Source: Paracoccaceae bacterium | GTDB taxonomy: Bacteria; Pseudomonadota; Alphaproteobacteria; Rhodobacterales; Rhodobacteraceae | Direction of reading: 5' to 3' | Assembly: GCA_026984895.1 (NCBI GenBank) | Contig: JALSRF010000233.1 | Span: 1-13,335 of the forward strand | Length of the DNA: 13,335 nucleotides | Part shown: in pieces, positions 1-5,631 of the stretch | How the letters are laid out: every line of letters begins with the position of its first letter | Numbering within the stretch: position 1 is the stretch's first letter | The notes under the pieces: model-generated | What the model was told of the DNA's origin: nothing | Databases searched by the model: none | The model's input: only the letters and a program-made list of their open reading frames with translations | Made by a program: the position numbers and the translations under genes

Positions 1-407
1 AAGCGGTCGAGCGCGCGATCGAACTGGCAAAGGAAGCCGGCGCGCGCCGGGCCGTGCTGTTGCCGGTCAGCGCTCCGTTTCACTGTGCGCTGATGGCGCC
101 GGCGGCCAGGGTGATGGAACAGGCGCTTGCCGGCGTCGAGATCAAGGCGCCGGTCGTGCCGCTGGTGGCCAACGTGCGCGCCGAGGCGGTGAGTGACCCG
201 GACGAGATACGCGCGTTGCTGGTGGCACAGGTCACCGGGTCGGTGCGCTGGCGCGAAAGCGTTCTCTGGATGGCCGCACAGGGCGTGGAGGAGATCTGGG
301 AAGTCGGCGCCGGCAAGGCGCTGTGCGGCATGATCCGCCGGATCGACCGGGCAATCGTCTGCAAGGCCGTCGGGGGTCCGGCGGATGTGGCAGCGCTGGG
401 AGACTAG
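1..407 (+). CDS. fabD: Malonyl-CoA:ACP transacylase, 3' part (FabD)
   Basis: FabD moves the malonyl group from CoA to acyl carrier protein in the cytoplasm, supplying the extender unit for type II fatty-acid synthesis. The gene enters from outside the window; reading begins at base 3 and gives the last 134 residues, less than half of the usual ~310. The stretch VSAPFHCALM (His codon at 81-83) matches the conserved segment carrying the catalytic His of the family (VPSHCALM in E. coli). It is followed by the family pattern of a VRW segment, AAQGVEEIWEVGAGK, and a short tail. The GxSxG nucleophile motif lies upstream of the window. The TAG stop at 405-407 directly abuts the next gene's GTG. Its place beside fabG, acpP and fabF supports the call. 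It is truncated by the window only; I see no sign of a broken gene. Confidence 0.93.
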   Translation, partial: AVERAIELAKEAGARRAVLLPVSAPFHCALMAPAARVMEQALAGVEIKAPVVPLVANVRAEAVSDPDEIRALLVAQVTGSVRWRESVLWMAAQGVEEIWEVGAGKALCGMIRRIDRAIVCKAVGGPADVAALGD

Positions 408-1019
408 GTGGTGAAACGGTTTTTCAAATGGTTCGCGGTGGTTCTGGTGCTGCTGACCGGTCTGGCGCTGTTCACGCCGTTGGGAATGTTTGCGACCGTC
501 ACGGTGCTGAACCTTGTTCCGACAACCGAATTCCGGGTGCAGGGCCATGACCTGCTGATGCGTGGCGACATCAATGCGAAAACGCTGGACCAGTTCGAAG
601 CGGTGATCGCGGCAAATCCGGGAATTACGCGGCTGGTCGAGCTCGACGTGCCCGGCTCTCTGGATGACGACACCATGATCGCGCTGGCCTACCGGGTGCG
701 GGAACTGGGGCTCGATACGCATCTGACCGCGACCAGTGAAATTTATTCCGGCGGGGTCGATCTGTTCCTGGCTGGGGACCGCCGCAGCATGGAAGAGGGC
801 GCGGTGATCGGCGTGCATTCGTGGTCGGACGGGTTTCGCGAGGCGGCCGATTTTCCCCGCGATGCGCCGGAGCACGAACAGAACAGAAAATATGTCGAAG
901 ACATGCTGGGCCAGGACGATTTCTACTGGTTCACCATTGCGGCGGCCCCGGCCGATGGCATTCATGTGATGAGCGCAGAAGAGATCGCGCGCTACGGCCT
1001 GCTGAACGACGGCGGCTGA
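408..1019 (+). CDS. Membrane-anchored ClpP/crotonase-like protein, possible periplasmic protease
   Basis: A 203-residue protein with a positively charged N-terminus and one hydrophobic segment (about residues 8-36), so a signal anchor or uncleaved signal peptide placing the rest in the periplasm. The body looks like the ClpP fold of 'predicted periplasmic protein' families (COG3904-like). Ser114 lies in an IYSGG motif followed by DLFLAGDRR. GAVIGVHSW gives His137, and MSAEEIARYGLLND near the end is typical of ClpP/Sdh-type proteases. Asp183 is a candidate third residue. The Ser sits in SGG, not the Cys-Ala-Ser-Ala context of many relatives, so activity is uncertain. The GTG start directly follows the fabD stop, with GGAG at 399-402; the second codon is also GTG. 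It is probably cotranscribed with fabD. Substrate and role are unknown. Automated tools may call it 'alpha/beta hydrolase'. Confidence 0.7.
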   Translation: MVKRFFKWFAVVLVLLTGLALFTPLGMFATVTVLNLVPTTEFRVQGHDLLMRGDINAKTLDQFEAVIAANPGITRLVELDVPGSLDDDTMIALAYRVRELGLDTHLTATSEIYSGGVDLFLAGDRRSMEEGAVIGVHSWSDGFREAADFPRDAPEHEQNRKYVEDMLGQDDFYWFTIAAAPADGIHVMSAEEIARYGLLNDGG

Positions 1020-1021
1020 GT

Positions 1022-1387
1022 CTAATTGCCCCAAACCATCAGCGCCACGATCATCTTTTCGGGATCCCCCGAGAGGTAGATATCGGGGTTGGCGCGCAGT
1101 TCTTCGAACAGGACCGGGCGGCTGGCCTGTGGCACGCGGGCGATGTCCATCGCGGCATAGGCAAGAACCGAATTGCCGGCTCTGATCTGCTGCACCATCT
1201 CGGGGTAGTTTTCGCGCACAAACGCCGACACCCGGTTACGCCGGGCGTTGTAAAAGCTGTTCTCGACGCCGGTGCCGATGCCGCCAATTGGCAACAGCAG
1301 CGGGTTGCCAAGGTGGTTGGGCTGCGACGGGTCGCAGCCGGCAATTGCCAGAACAAGGCCTATTGACGTCAGGGTGCGGGTTTTCAT
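1022..1387 (-). CDS. Small hypothetical lipoprotein
   Basis: A 121-residue minus-strand protein of unknown function. I start it at the ATG at 1385-1387 because this yields a clean lipoprotein signal: MKTRT, a hydrophobic core, and lipobox IAGC with the lipidated Cys at residue 18. A longer reading to 1498 adds a Pro/Arg-rich stretch unlike a real N-terminus. Asp follows the Cys; in E. coli that is an inner-membrane retention signal, but the rule may not hold here. The mature part is short and soluble, with a Gly-rich LLLPIGGIGTG stretch followed by a helical-looking segment. I recognise no catalytic motif. It converges on the ClpP-like gene with only two bases between stop codons and diverges from fabG, so it interrupts the fab run on the opposite strand. 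No strong Shine-Dalgarno site is visible before the chosen start. Confidence 0.65.
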   Translation of the reverse strand: MKTRTLTSIGLVLAIAGCDPSQPNHLGNPLLLPIGGIGTGVENSFYNARRNRVSAFVRENYPEMVQQIRAGNSVLAYAAMDIARVPQASRPVLFEELRANPDIYLSGDPEKMIVALMVWGN

Positions 1388-1525
1388 GGTGCAAGTGTCC
1401 GCGATCGGGCGAAGCTTGCCAATGGGGCGTCGCCCGACATCGGCGGGATCGTGCCCGGAACCTTCTGGCGCGGGTCCCCGGGGGCTGGTATGGAACATGC
1501 CGAGTCATGAAGTCATGAGGCGAAA
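1388..1525. promoter_or_regulatory. Divergent intergenic region with TCATGA repeats before fabG
   Basis: This 138-base gap separates the divergent lipoprotein gene and fabG, so it should carry both promoters, yet I find no convincing -35/-10 pair. Just before the fabG start the palindrome TCATGA occurs twice within GTCATGA (1504-1510 and 1512-1518), eight bases apart. The second copy overlaps the fabG Shine-Dalgarno site, so any protein bound there would also block ribosome entry. Function is unproven. Confidence 0.35.
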
Positions 1526-2263
1526 ATGTTTGATCTGACAGGAAGAAATGCGCTGATCACCGGGGCGTCCGGGGGAATTGGCGGGGCGATTGCCCGCGCG
1601 CTGCACGGGGCCGGGGCCTCGGTGGGGCTGTCGGGCACGCGCGTCGCGCCGCTGGAGGCGCTGGCGGCAGAACTCGGAGAGCGCGCGCATGTGTTGCCCT
1701 GCAACCTGTCGGAGGCGGACGCGGTGAAGGCGCTGCCGGGGCAGGCGACCGAGGCGATGGGCCGCGTCGATATTCTGGTGAACAACGCCGGGATCACGCG
1801 CGACAACCTGTTCATGCGCATGAGCGACGAGGACTGGGAAACCGTGCTGAACGTGAACCTGACCAGCACCATGCGGCTGTGCCGGGGCGTGATGCGGCCG
1901 ATGATGAAGGCGCGCTGGGGGCGGATCGTGAATATCTCGTCGATCGTGGGCGCCACCGGCAATCCGGGGCAGGCGAATTACGCGGCCTCCAAGGCGGGGA
2001 TGGTGGGGATGACGAAGTCTATCGCCTACGAGGTGGCGAGCCGCGGCATCACGGCGAACTGCGTGGCGCCGGGGTTCATTGCCACCGCGATGACCGACAA
2101 GCTGAGCGACGATCAGAAGGCGAAGATCAACGCGCAGATCCCGGCCGCGCGGATGGGCACGCCCGAGGAGATTGCCGCCGCGGTGCTTTACCTGGCCAGC
2201 GACGAGGCGGCCTATGTCACCGGTGCGACGCTGCATGTGAACGGCGGCATGGCCATGCTCTGA
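1526..2263 (+). CDS. fabG: 3-oxoacyl-ACP reductase (FabG)
   Basis: FabG reduces 3-oxoacyl-ACP to 3-hydroxyacyl-ACP with NADPH, the first reduction of each elongation cycle. The 245-residue length is normal. It is a classical short-chain dehydrogenase: the cofactor motif TGASGGIG is at residues 12-19, NNAG at 86-89, and the catalytic set is Asn111, Ser139, Tyr152 and Lys156 (NYAASK). The PGF motif at 182-184 is followed by the mobile substrate loop (AMTDKLSDDQ). The C-terminal HVNGGMAML is typical of FabG and separates it from general SDRs. The start is set by GAGG at 1517-1520, five bases before the ATG. It lies upstream of acpP and downstream of fabD, with two other genes between. A weak hairpin follows the stop, and acpP has its own promoter, so readthrough to acpP is probably partial. 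Confidence 0.95.
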   Translation: MFDLTGRNALITGASGGIGGAIARALHGAGASVGLSGTRVAPLEALAAELGERAHVLPCNLSEADAVKALPGQATEAMGRVDILVNNAGITRDNLFMRMSDEDWETVLNVNLTSTMRLCRGVMRPMMKARWGRIVNISSIVGATGNPGQANYAASKAGMVGMTKSIAYEVASRGITANCVAPGFIATAMTDKLSDDQKAKINAQIPAARMGTPEEIAAAVLYLASDEAAYVTGATLHVNGGMAML

Positions 2264-2280
2264 ACCCGCAAGGCGCGCGC

Positions 2281-2311
2281 CCGCTTCGAAGCCCGATCCG
2301 GGGGCGGTTTT
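2281..2311 (+). terminator. Weak candidate terminator after fabG
   Basis: CCGC at 2281-2284 can pair with GCGG at 2304-2307, with inner C/G pairing possible, and TTTT follows directly at 2308-2311. The stem is short and interrupted, so termination is probably partial. It begins 17 bases after the fabG stop. Confidence 0.3.
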
Positions 2312-2332
2312 CACGGCCGGCGCCGGGGCGTC

Positions 2333-2404
2333 GCACCGGGAACCGCGCCGGGCACTGCGCCGGGCGTTGCGCCGGGCTTCGCGTCCGCCTTCGCGTCGGG
2401 CACG
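2333..2404. repeat. 12-bp tandem repeat, six degenerate units
   Basis: Six head-to-tail 12-base units between fabG and acpP: GCACCGGGAACC, GCGCCGGGCACT, GCGCCGGGCGTT, GCGCCGGGCTTC, GCGTCCGCCTTC and GCGTCGGGCACG. Units 2-4 share the core GCGCCGGGC; the outer units have diverged. The period is a multiple of three, so every frame shows a four-residue peptide repeat (for example APG-x on the plus strand), but no start or ribosome site makes a real gene likely. Slippage in a GC-rich spacer is the simplest origin. Confidence 0.75.
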
Positions 2405-2453
2405 GCGCGCCGGCGATGGTGCCCGATGGCGCATTGCGGCCGCCACAAAGCGT

Positions 2454-2481
2454 TTGCCTTGCCGGAACGATGTGCTATAGG
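2454..2481 (+). promoter_or_regulatory. Predicted sigma70 promoter of acpP
   Basis: TTGCCT (2454-2459) and TATAGG (2476-2481) are separated by 16 bases. The fabF promoter in this window has the same layout (TTGCCC, 16 bases, TATAAC), which supports both. Transcription would start near 2488, leaving a leader of about 120 bases. Confidence 0.5.
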
Positions 2482-2606
2482 CGGCGCAGAATTTCCGGGG
2501 GCGCAGGTCCGACCGGTAACGCCCGCGCTTGCAATGCGGGGCTTGAGCGGCCAAGTGGTCAAAGGCAAAGCAGGGCACTGGCCCAACATAAAAGTGAGGA
2601 AATACC

Positions 2607-2840
2607 ATGAGCGACATCGCTGATCGCGTGAAAAAGATCGTTGTCGAGCACCTCGGCGTGGAAGCCGACAAGGTTACCGACTCCGCAGCCTTCATTGACG
2701 ACCTGGGTGCGGACAGTCTGGATACCGTGGAACTGGTCATGGCCTTCGAGGAAGAATTCGGCATCGAGATTCCCGACGATGCCGCCGAGACCATCCAGAC
2801 CTTCGGCGATGCGGTGAAGTTCATTACCGAAGCCAGCTGA
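2607..2840 (+). CDS. acpP: Acyl carrier protein (AcpP)
   Basis: The 77-residue acidic carrier protein of type II fatty-acid synthesis. It holds the growing acyl chain on a 4'-phosphopantetheine arm and is the partner of FabD, FabG and FabF encoded around it. Ser37 in GADSLDT is the attachment site, normally modified by AcpS. The four-helix pattern, the acidic helix II (LDTVELVMAFEEEFGIEI) and the length are those of a standard bacterial ACP, not a specialised polyketide or nodulation carrier. The start is fixed by GAGGA at 2596-2600, six bases before the ATG. It has its own promoter and a strong terminator right after, so it can be made as a short abundant monocistronic message, as expected for one of the most abundant cell proteins. 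Confidence 0.97.
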   Translation: MSDIADRVKKIVVEHLGVEADKVTDSAAFIDDLGADSLDTVELVMAFEEEFGIEIPDDAAETIQTFGDAVKFITEAS

Positions 2841-2864
2841 GCGATCGCTCGAACGGCTTGAGCG

Positions 2865-2888
2865 CGGCGTCCGCTCGGGCGCCGTTTT
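2865..2888 (+). terminator. Intrinsic terminator of acpP
   Basis: CGGCGTCC (2865-2872) pairs over eight bases with GGGCGCCG (2877-2884), including one G-U pair, around a GCTC loop. TTTT follows at 2885-2888. It lies 24 bases after the acpP stop and should insulate the downstream gene. Confidence 0.8.
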
Positions 2889-3130
2889 CATTTGCGGGCC
2901 TGCGTTCGTCTGCCCGGGCCGCCTGACCGGGCGCGGGGCCGGTCCGGGGGCCGGGCGGGCACAGGGCGCGCGCGGGACCGGCAGCGGTGCGGGTGCAGGG
3001 GCGCGACGCACAGCCATGTGCCCGGCCCCGGGATTCGCCCCGCCCGGGCGCGGGACGCCATGCGACCGGCGCAGAAACTTTCCCGCGTTCGGCCGGCAGG
3101 CTGGCACATGCGTCCTTCGGGTGCGTGTGA

Positions 3131-3146
3131 AACCGGCATGCCGGTT
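3131..3146. promoter_or_regulatory. Perfect 16-bp palindrome, possible operator
   Basis: AACCGGCATGCCGGTT reads identically on both strands. It ends 59 bases before the predicted -35 box of the rhodanese-HigA gene, and the half site ACCGGCATG recurs at 3185-3193, closer to that promoter. A dimeric regulator is a natural reader, and the HigA-type domain encoded just downstream is one candidate (autoregulation). That link is inference. Confidence 0.4.
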
Positions 3147-3205
3147 GCGCATCTTCGCGCGGGGTGGGACAGAATTTTTCTTTTACCGGCATGGGCTTGG
3201 CGGCA

Positions 3206-3234
3206 TTGTCCGGCCGCGTCGGGAATCCCATAAT
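3206..3234 (+). promoter_or_regulatory. Predicted promoter of the rhodanese-HigA gene
   Basis: TTGTCC (3206-3211) and CATAAT (3229-3234) are separated by 17 bases. The implied start near 3241 gives a leader of about 90 bases before the ATG at 3331. Confidence 0.45.
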
Positions 3235-3330
3235 GACAGGCAGAGATGGGCCGGGGCCGATGCAGTGTCGGCCCGGCGGGACCCAACCCCGGGCCCCCGC
3301 GCGACCCGAAACCGAGTGAAGGATCAGGCC

Positions 3331-4044
3331 ATGCTGGAAAAACCCGCATTCGACGTCGTCGATACCCCGCCCGCACAGGTGAAGCGCTGGCAATCGGACG
3401 GCGGGATCGTGCTGGTGGATGTCCGCGAGACTTCGGAGTTCGAGCGCGCGCATATCCCCGGTGCCCTGCTGCTGCCGCTTTCGAGTTTCGATGCCGACAT
3501 GTTTCCGCGTTTCTCGGACAAGAAGGTGGTGCTTTACTGTGCGATCGGAAAACGCTCGGCGGCGGCGGGAAAAATGCTGGGAAAGGCGGGCTTTGGCAGG
3601 GTGTTCAACATCGCCGGCGGGCTCGAGGCATGGAAGGCCGCGGGGCTCGAGGTCGAGGAAAACCCCGCCGGTCCCGCACCCGGGGACGAACCGTCGGGCA
3701 CTCCGTCAGACGCCTCGTCGGGCGCTCCGGCATGGCGCAATCCCGCCCCGGGCGCGGTGCTGAAGCAGGACTATCTGGACGCGTTTTCGATCAGCCCGAC
3801 CGCGCTTGCCCGGGCCCTTCGCGTGGATGTCATGCTGATCGAGGAGTTGATCGCGGGCCGGGTGGCGCTGGGGATCGAACTGTCCATGCGTCTGGCGCGT
3901 TTCTTCTGCACCGCGCCGGATTTCTGGGCCCGTCTGCAGATGGACCACGACATCGAGCGCGCCGGGCGCAGCCTTGGGGCGCGGATCGCCGCGCAGGTGC
4001 AGCCCTGCCGGGCCGGCGCGTCCCCGGAGCTGGCACGGGCCTGA
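3331..4044 (+). CDS. Rhodanese domain fused to HigA-like HTH domain
   Basis: A 237-residue two-domain protein. Residues ~12-106 are a single rhodanese domain: VDVRETSEFERAHIPGA early on, then the active-site loop CAIGKR with catalytic Cys70 (CxxGxR type), and NIAGGLEAWKAAGL at the end. Such domains carry sulfur as a persulfide or act as thiol sensors. A Pro/Gly/Ser/Ala linker (~110-140) follows. Residues ~143-215 resemble the HigA/VapI antitoxin family (XRE helix-turn-helix): DYLDAFSISPTALARALRV, IEELIAGRVALGIELSMRLARFF, and the typical ending APDFWARLQMDHDIERA. The start uses GAAGGA at 3318-3323; upstream in-frame sequence to 3016 looks non-coding. No HigB toxin gene is adjacent, so the HTH part is more likely a stand-alone regulator than an antitoxin. 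It sits alone between acpP and fabF with its own promoter. The domain calls are firm; the biological role is unknown. Confidence 0.85.
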   Translation: MLEKPAFDVVDTPPAQVKRWQSDGGIVLVDVRETSEFERAHIPGALLLPLSSFDADMFPRFSDKKVVLYCAIGKRSAAAGKMLGKAGFGRVFNIAGGLEAWKAAGLEVEENPAGPAPGDEPSGTPSDASSGAPAWRNPAPGAVLKQDYLDAFSISPTALARALRVDVMLIEELIAGRVALGIELSMRLARFFCTAPDFWARLQMDHDIERAGRSLGARIAAQVQPCRAGASPELARA

Positions 4045-4368
4045 AACGCGCGCCGCGGGCCGCTTTGGCGCATCTGTGGCCGACAGGGTGCATCCGGTCC
4101 GACACGCCGGCAGGGATGCCGGCCGGGGATTTCGGGGCCGGGGTTTTCGGGAACGCCCGGCGCCGATCGGCGCGGATCGGGCCGGGACTGTCCGCAGGGC
4201 GCTCCGCGAGCGGCGGCCGTCCGGTTGCCCGCATCCCCGGCGTGTTTTTGCCACGCCGATGGAATGGCTGCGCCACAACCGGGATTTGTCCCGGCCTGGC
4301 CCTTGCCCCCGGGAAGGCTGCGCGTATAACTCTGGTTCGGAAAACATTCGCCGGATCGAGGGAAGCAG
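4045..4368 (+). other. Rhodanese-HigA to fabF intergenic region (324 bp)
   Basis: GC-rich with no supported gene. It contains a perfect hairpin with a T-rich loop (CGGCGTG 4238-4244, CACGCCG 4252-4258) and a second perfect hairpin (CCGGGA 4279-4284, TTTG, TCCCGG 4289-4294). The second ends eight bases before the fabF -35 box. Neither has a following T-run, so they are not terminators; the second could be an operator. The fabF promoter is at 4303-4330. Confidence 0.5.
4303..4330 (+). promoter_or_regulatory. Predicted sigma70 promoter of fabF
   Basis: TTGCCC (4303-4308) and TATAAC (4325-4330) are 16 bases apart, with transcription starting near 4337 and a short leader of about 32 bases. The spacing and sequence resemble the acpP promoter, consistent with joint control of the fatty-acid genes. 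Confidence 0.5.
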
Positions 4369-5631
4369 ATGCGCCGTGTTGTGGTAACGGGACTGGGACT
4401 GGTCACGCCTCTGGCCTGCGGGGTCGAGGAAAGCTGGCAACGTCTGCTGGCCGGGCGCTCGGGCGCGGGGACGATCACCCGGTTCGACGCCAGCCATCTG
4501 GCCACGACCTATGCCTGCGAGGTGCCCCGGGGCGACGGCAGCGATGGCAGCTTCAACCCGGATGACTGGCTTGCGCCCAAGGAACAGCGCAAGGTGGATG
4601 ATTTCATCCTTTACGGCATGGCCGCGGCCGAGCAGGCGGTCAGCGATGCCGGCTGGAAGCCCGAGGGGGAGGACGAGCGCCGGCGCACCGGGGTGATGAT
4701 CGGCTCGGGCATCGGCGGGCTGCAGTCGATCGCCGAAACCGCGGTGCTGCTGAAGGAACGCGGCCCGCGCCGGGTGTCGCCGTTTTTCATCCCCGGTTCG
4801 CTGATCAACCTGATTTCGGGCCAGGTGTCGATTCGCTATGGCTTCAAGGGACCGAACCACGCGGTGGTGACGGCATGTTCCACCGGCGCGCATGCAATCG
4901 GCGATGCCAGCCGGCTGATCATGCTGGGCGATGCCGACGTGATGGTTGCCGGCGGCGCCGAGGCGGCGATCTGCGAAATCGGCATTGCCGGCTTCAATGC
5001 CTGCAAGGCGCTTTCGACCCGGCACGGCAACGATCCGCAGCGCGCCAGCCGCCCCTATGACCGCGAGCGCGACGGGTTCGTGATGGGCGAAGGCGCCGGC
5101 ATCGTGGTGCTGGAGGAATACGAGCACGCGCGCGCGCGCGGGGCGAAGATTCATGCCGAGGTGATCGGCTACGGCCTGTCGGGGGACGCGTATCACATCA
5201 CCGCGCCGGCCGAGGACGGCGACGGCGGCTATCGGGCGATGGCGGCGGCGATCGAACGCGCCGGGCTGACGCCCGCCGATATCGACTATGTGAATGCGCA
5301 TGGCACCTCGACCATGGCCGATACCATAGAGCTGGCCGCGGTCGAGCGGCTCATGGGGGCGGCGGCTGCGAAGGCGACCATGAGTTCGACAAAGTCGTCG
5401 ATCGGCCACCTGCTGGGCGCGGCGGGCGCGGTCGAGGCGGTGTTCTGCATCCTGGCGCTGCGCGATCAGGTGGCGCCGCCGACGATCAACCTGGACAACC
5501 CTGCGGTCGAGACGGCCCTTGATCTGGCGCCCAACGCGAAGCGCGCGCGCAGGATCGATGTGGCGCTTTCCAATTCGTTCGGCTTTGGCGGAACCAATGC
5601 GAGCCTTGTGCTGAAGCGGGCAGGCGCGTGA
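4369..5631 (+). CDS. fabF: 3-oxoacyl-ACP synthase II (FabF)
   Basis: FabF condenses malonyl-ACP with an acyl-ACP to lengthen the chain by two carbons (beta-ketoacyl-ACP synthase II). At 420 residues it is the normal family size. The N-terminal RRVVVTGLGLVTPL is diagnostic. The Cys-His-His triad is visible: Cys170 in VTACSTGAHAIG, His311 in VNAHGTST and His347 in KSSIGHLLGAAGAVE, with Lys342 in the last motif. The SNSFGFGGTNASLVL ending (400-415) is complete. After HGTST it reads MADTIE, where E. coli has a PAGDK-type sequence; I take this as lineage variation, not loss of function. GAGGGAAG at 4358-4365 sets the start. The TGA stop overlaps the mltG start, so the two are probably cotranslated. 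An essential or near-essential housekeeping gene. Confidence 0.96.
   Translation: MRRVVVTGLGLVTPLACGVEESWQRLLAGRSGAGTITRFDASHLATTYACEVPRGDGSDGSFNPDDWLAPKEQRKVDDFILYGMAAAEQAVSDAGWKPEGEDERRRTGVMIGSGIGGLQSIAETAVLLKERGPRRVSPFFIPGSLINLISGQVSIRYGFKGPNHAVVTACSTGAHAIGDASRLIMLGDADVMVAGGAEAAICEIGIAGFNACKALSTRHGNDPQRASRPYDRERDGFVMGEGAGIVVLEEYEHARARGAKIHAEVIGYGLSGDAYHITAPAEDGDGGYRAMAAAIERAGLTPADIDYVNAHGTSTMADTIELAAVERLMGAAAAKATMSSTKSSIGHLLGAAGAVEAVFCILALRDQVAPPTINLDNPAVETALDLAPNAKRARRIDVALSNSFGFGGTNASLVLKRAGA

Larger units (their letters stand above)
2264..2606 (+). other. fabG-acpP intergenic region (343 bp)
   Basis: No gene is supported here. In order it holds the weak fabG terminator, the 12-bp tandem repeat, the acpP promoter and a leader of roughly 120 bases. 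In the leader, GGCCAAGTG at 2549-2557 can pair with CACTGGCC at 2576-2583 (one bulged A). Upstream of that, CCCGC and GCGGG around 2522-2540 can form a second short hairpin. The acpP Shine-Dalgarno GAGGA is at 2596-2600. Confidence 0.6.
2841..3330 (+). other. acpP to rhodanese-HigA intergenic region (490 bp)
   Basis: This is a long GC-rich gap. It holds the acpP terminator, a perfect 16-base palindrome at 3131-3146, a half copy of it (ACCGGCATG) at 3185-3193, an AT-rich patch around 3170-3185 and a predicted promoter at 3206-3234. Open frames run across it in both directions, but they look like low-complexity Arg/Pro/Gly translations typical of high-GC noise. I support no gene here. Confidence 0.55.

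Noticed and set aside
1388..1498. Longer N-terminus for the minus-strand lipoprotein
   Set aside because: It would bury the lipoprotein signal peptide behind 37 Pro/Arg-rich residues.
2549..2567. Similarity to a tRNA-Ser D-arm in the acpP leader
   Set aside because: No acceptor stem, anticodon arm or T-loop GTTCGA-type sequence around it; not a tRNA gene.
2264..2623. Open frame continuing past the fabG stop to acpP
   Set aside because: No stop for ~350 bases is expected by chance at this GC content; the translation is low complexity and the FabG C-terminus is already complete at its stop.
1505..2824. 439-codon minus-strand open frame opposite fabG and acpP
   Set aside because: Antisense shadow that crosses two certain genes; low-complexity Arg/His/Gly product.
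3016..3330. Upstream in-frame extension of the rhodanese-HigA gene
   Set aside because: The added residues are Arg/Pro/Gly-rich and atypical; a good ribosome site and the start of the rhodanese fold favour 3331, and a promoter lies inside the extension.
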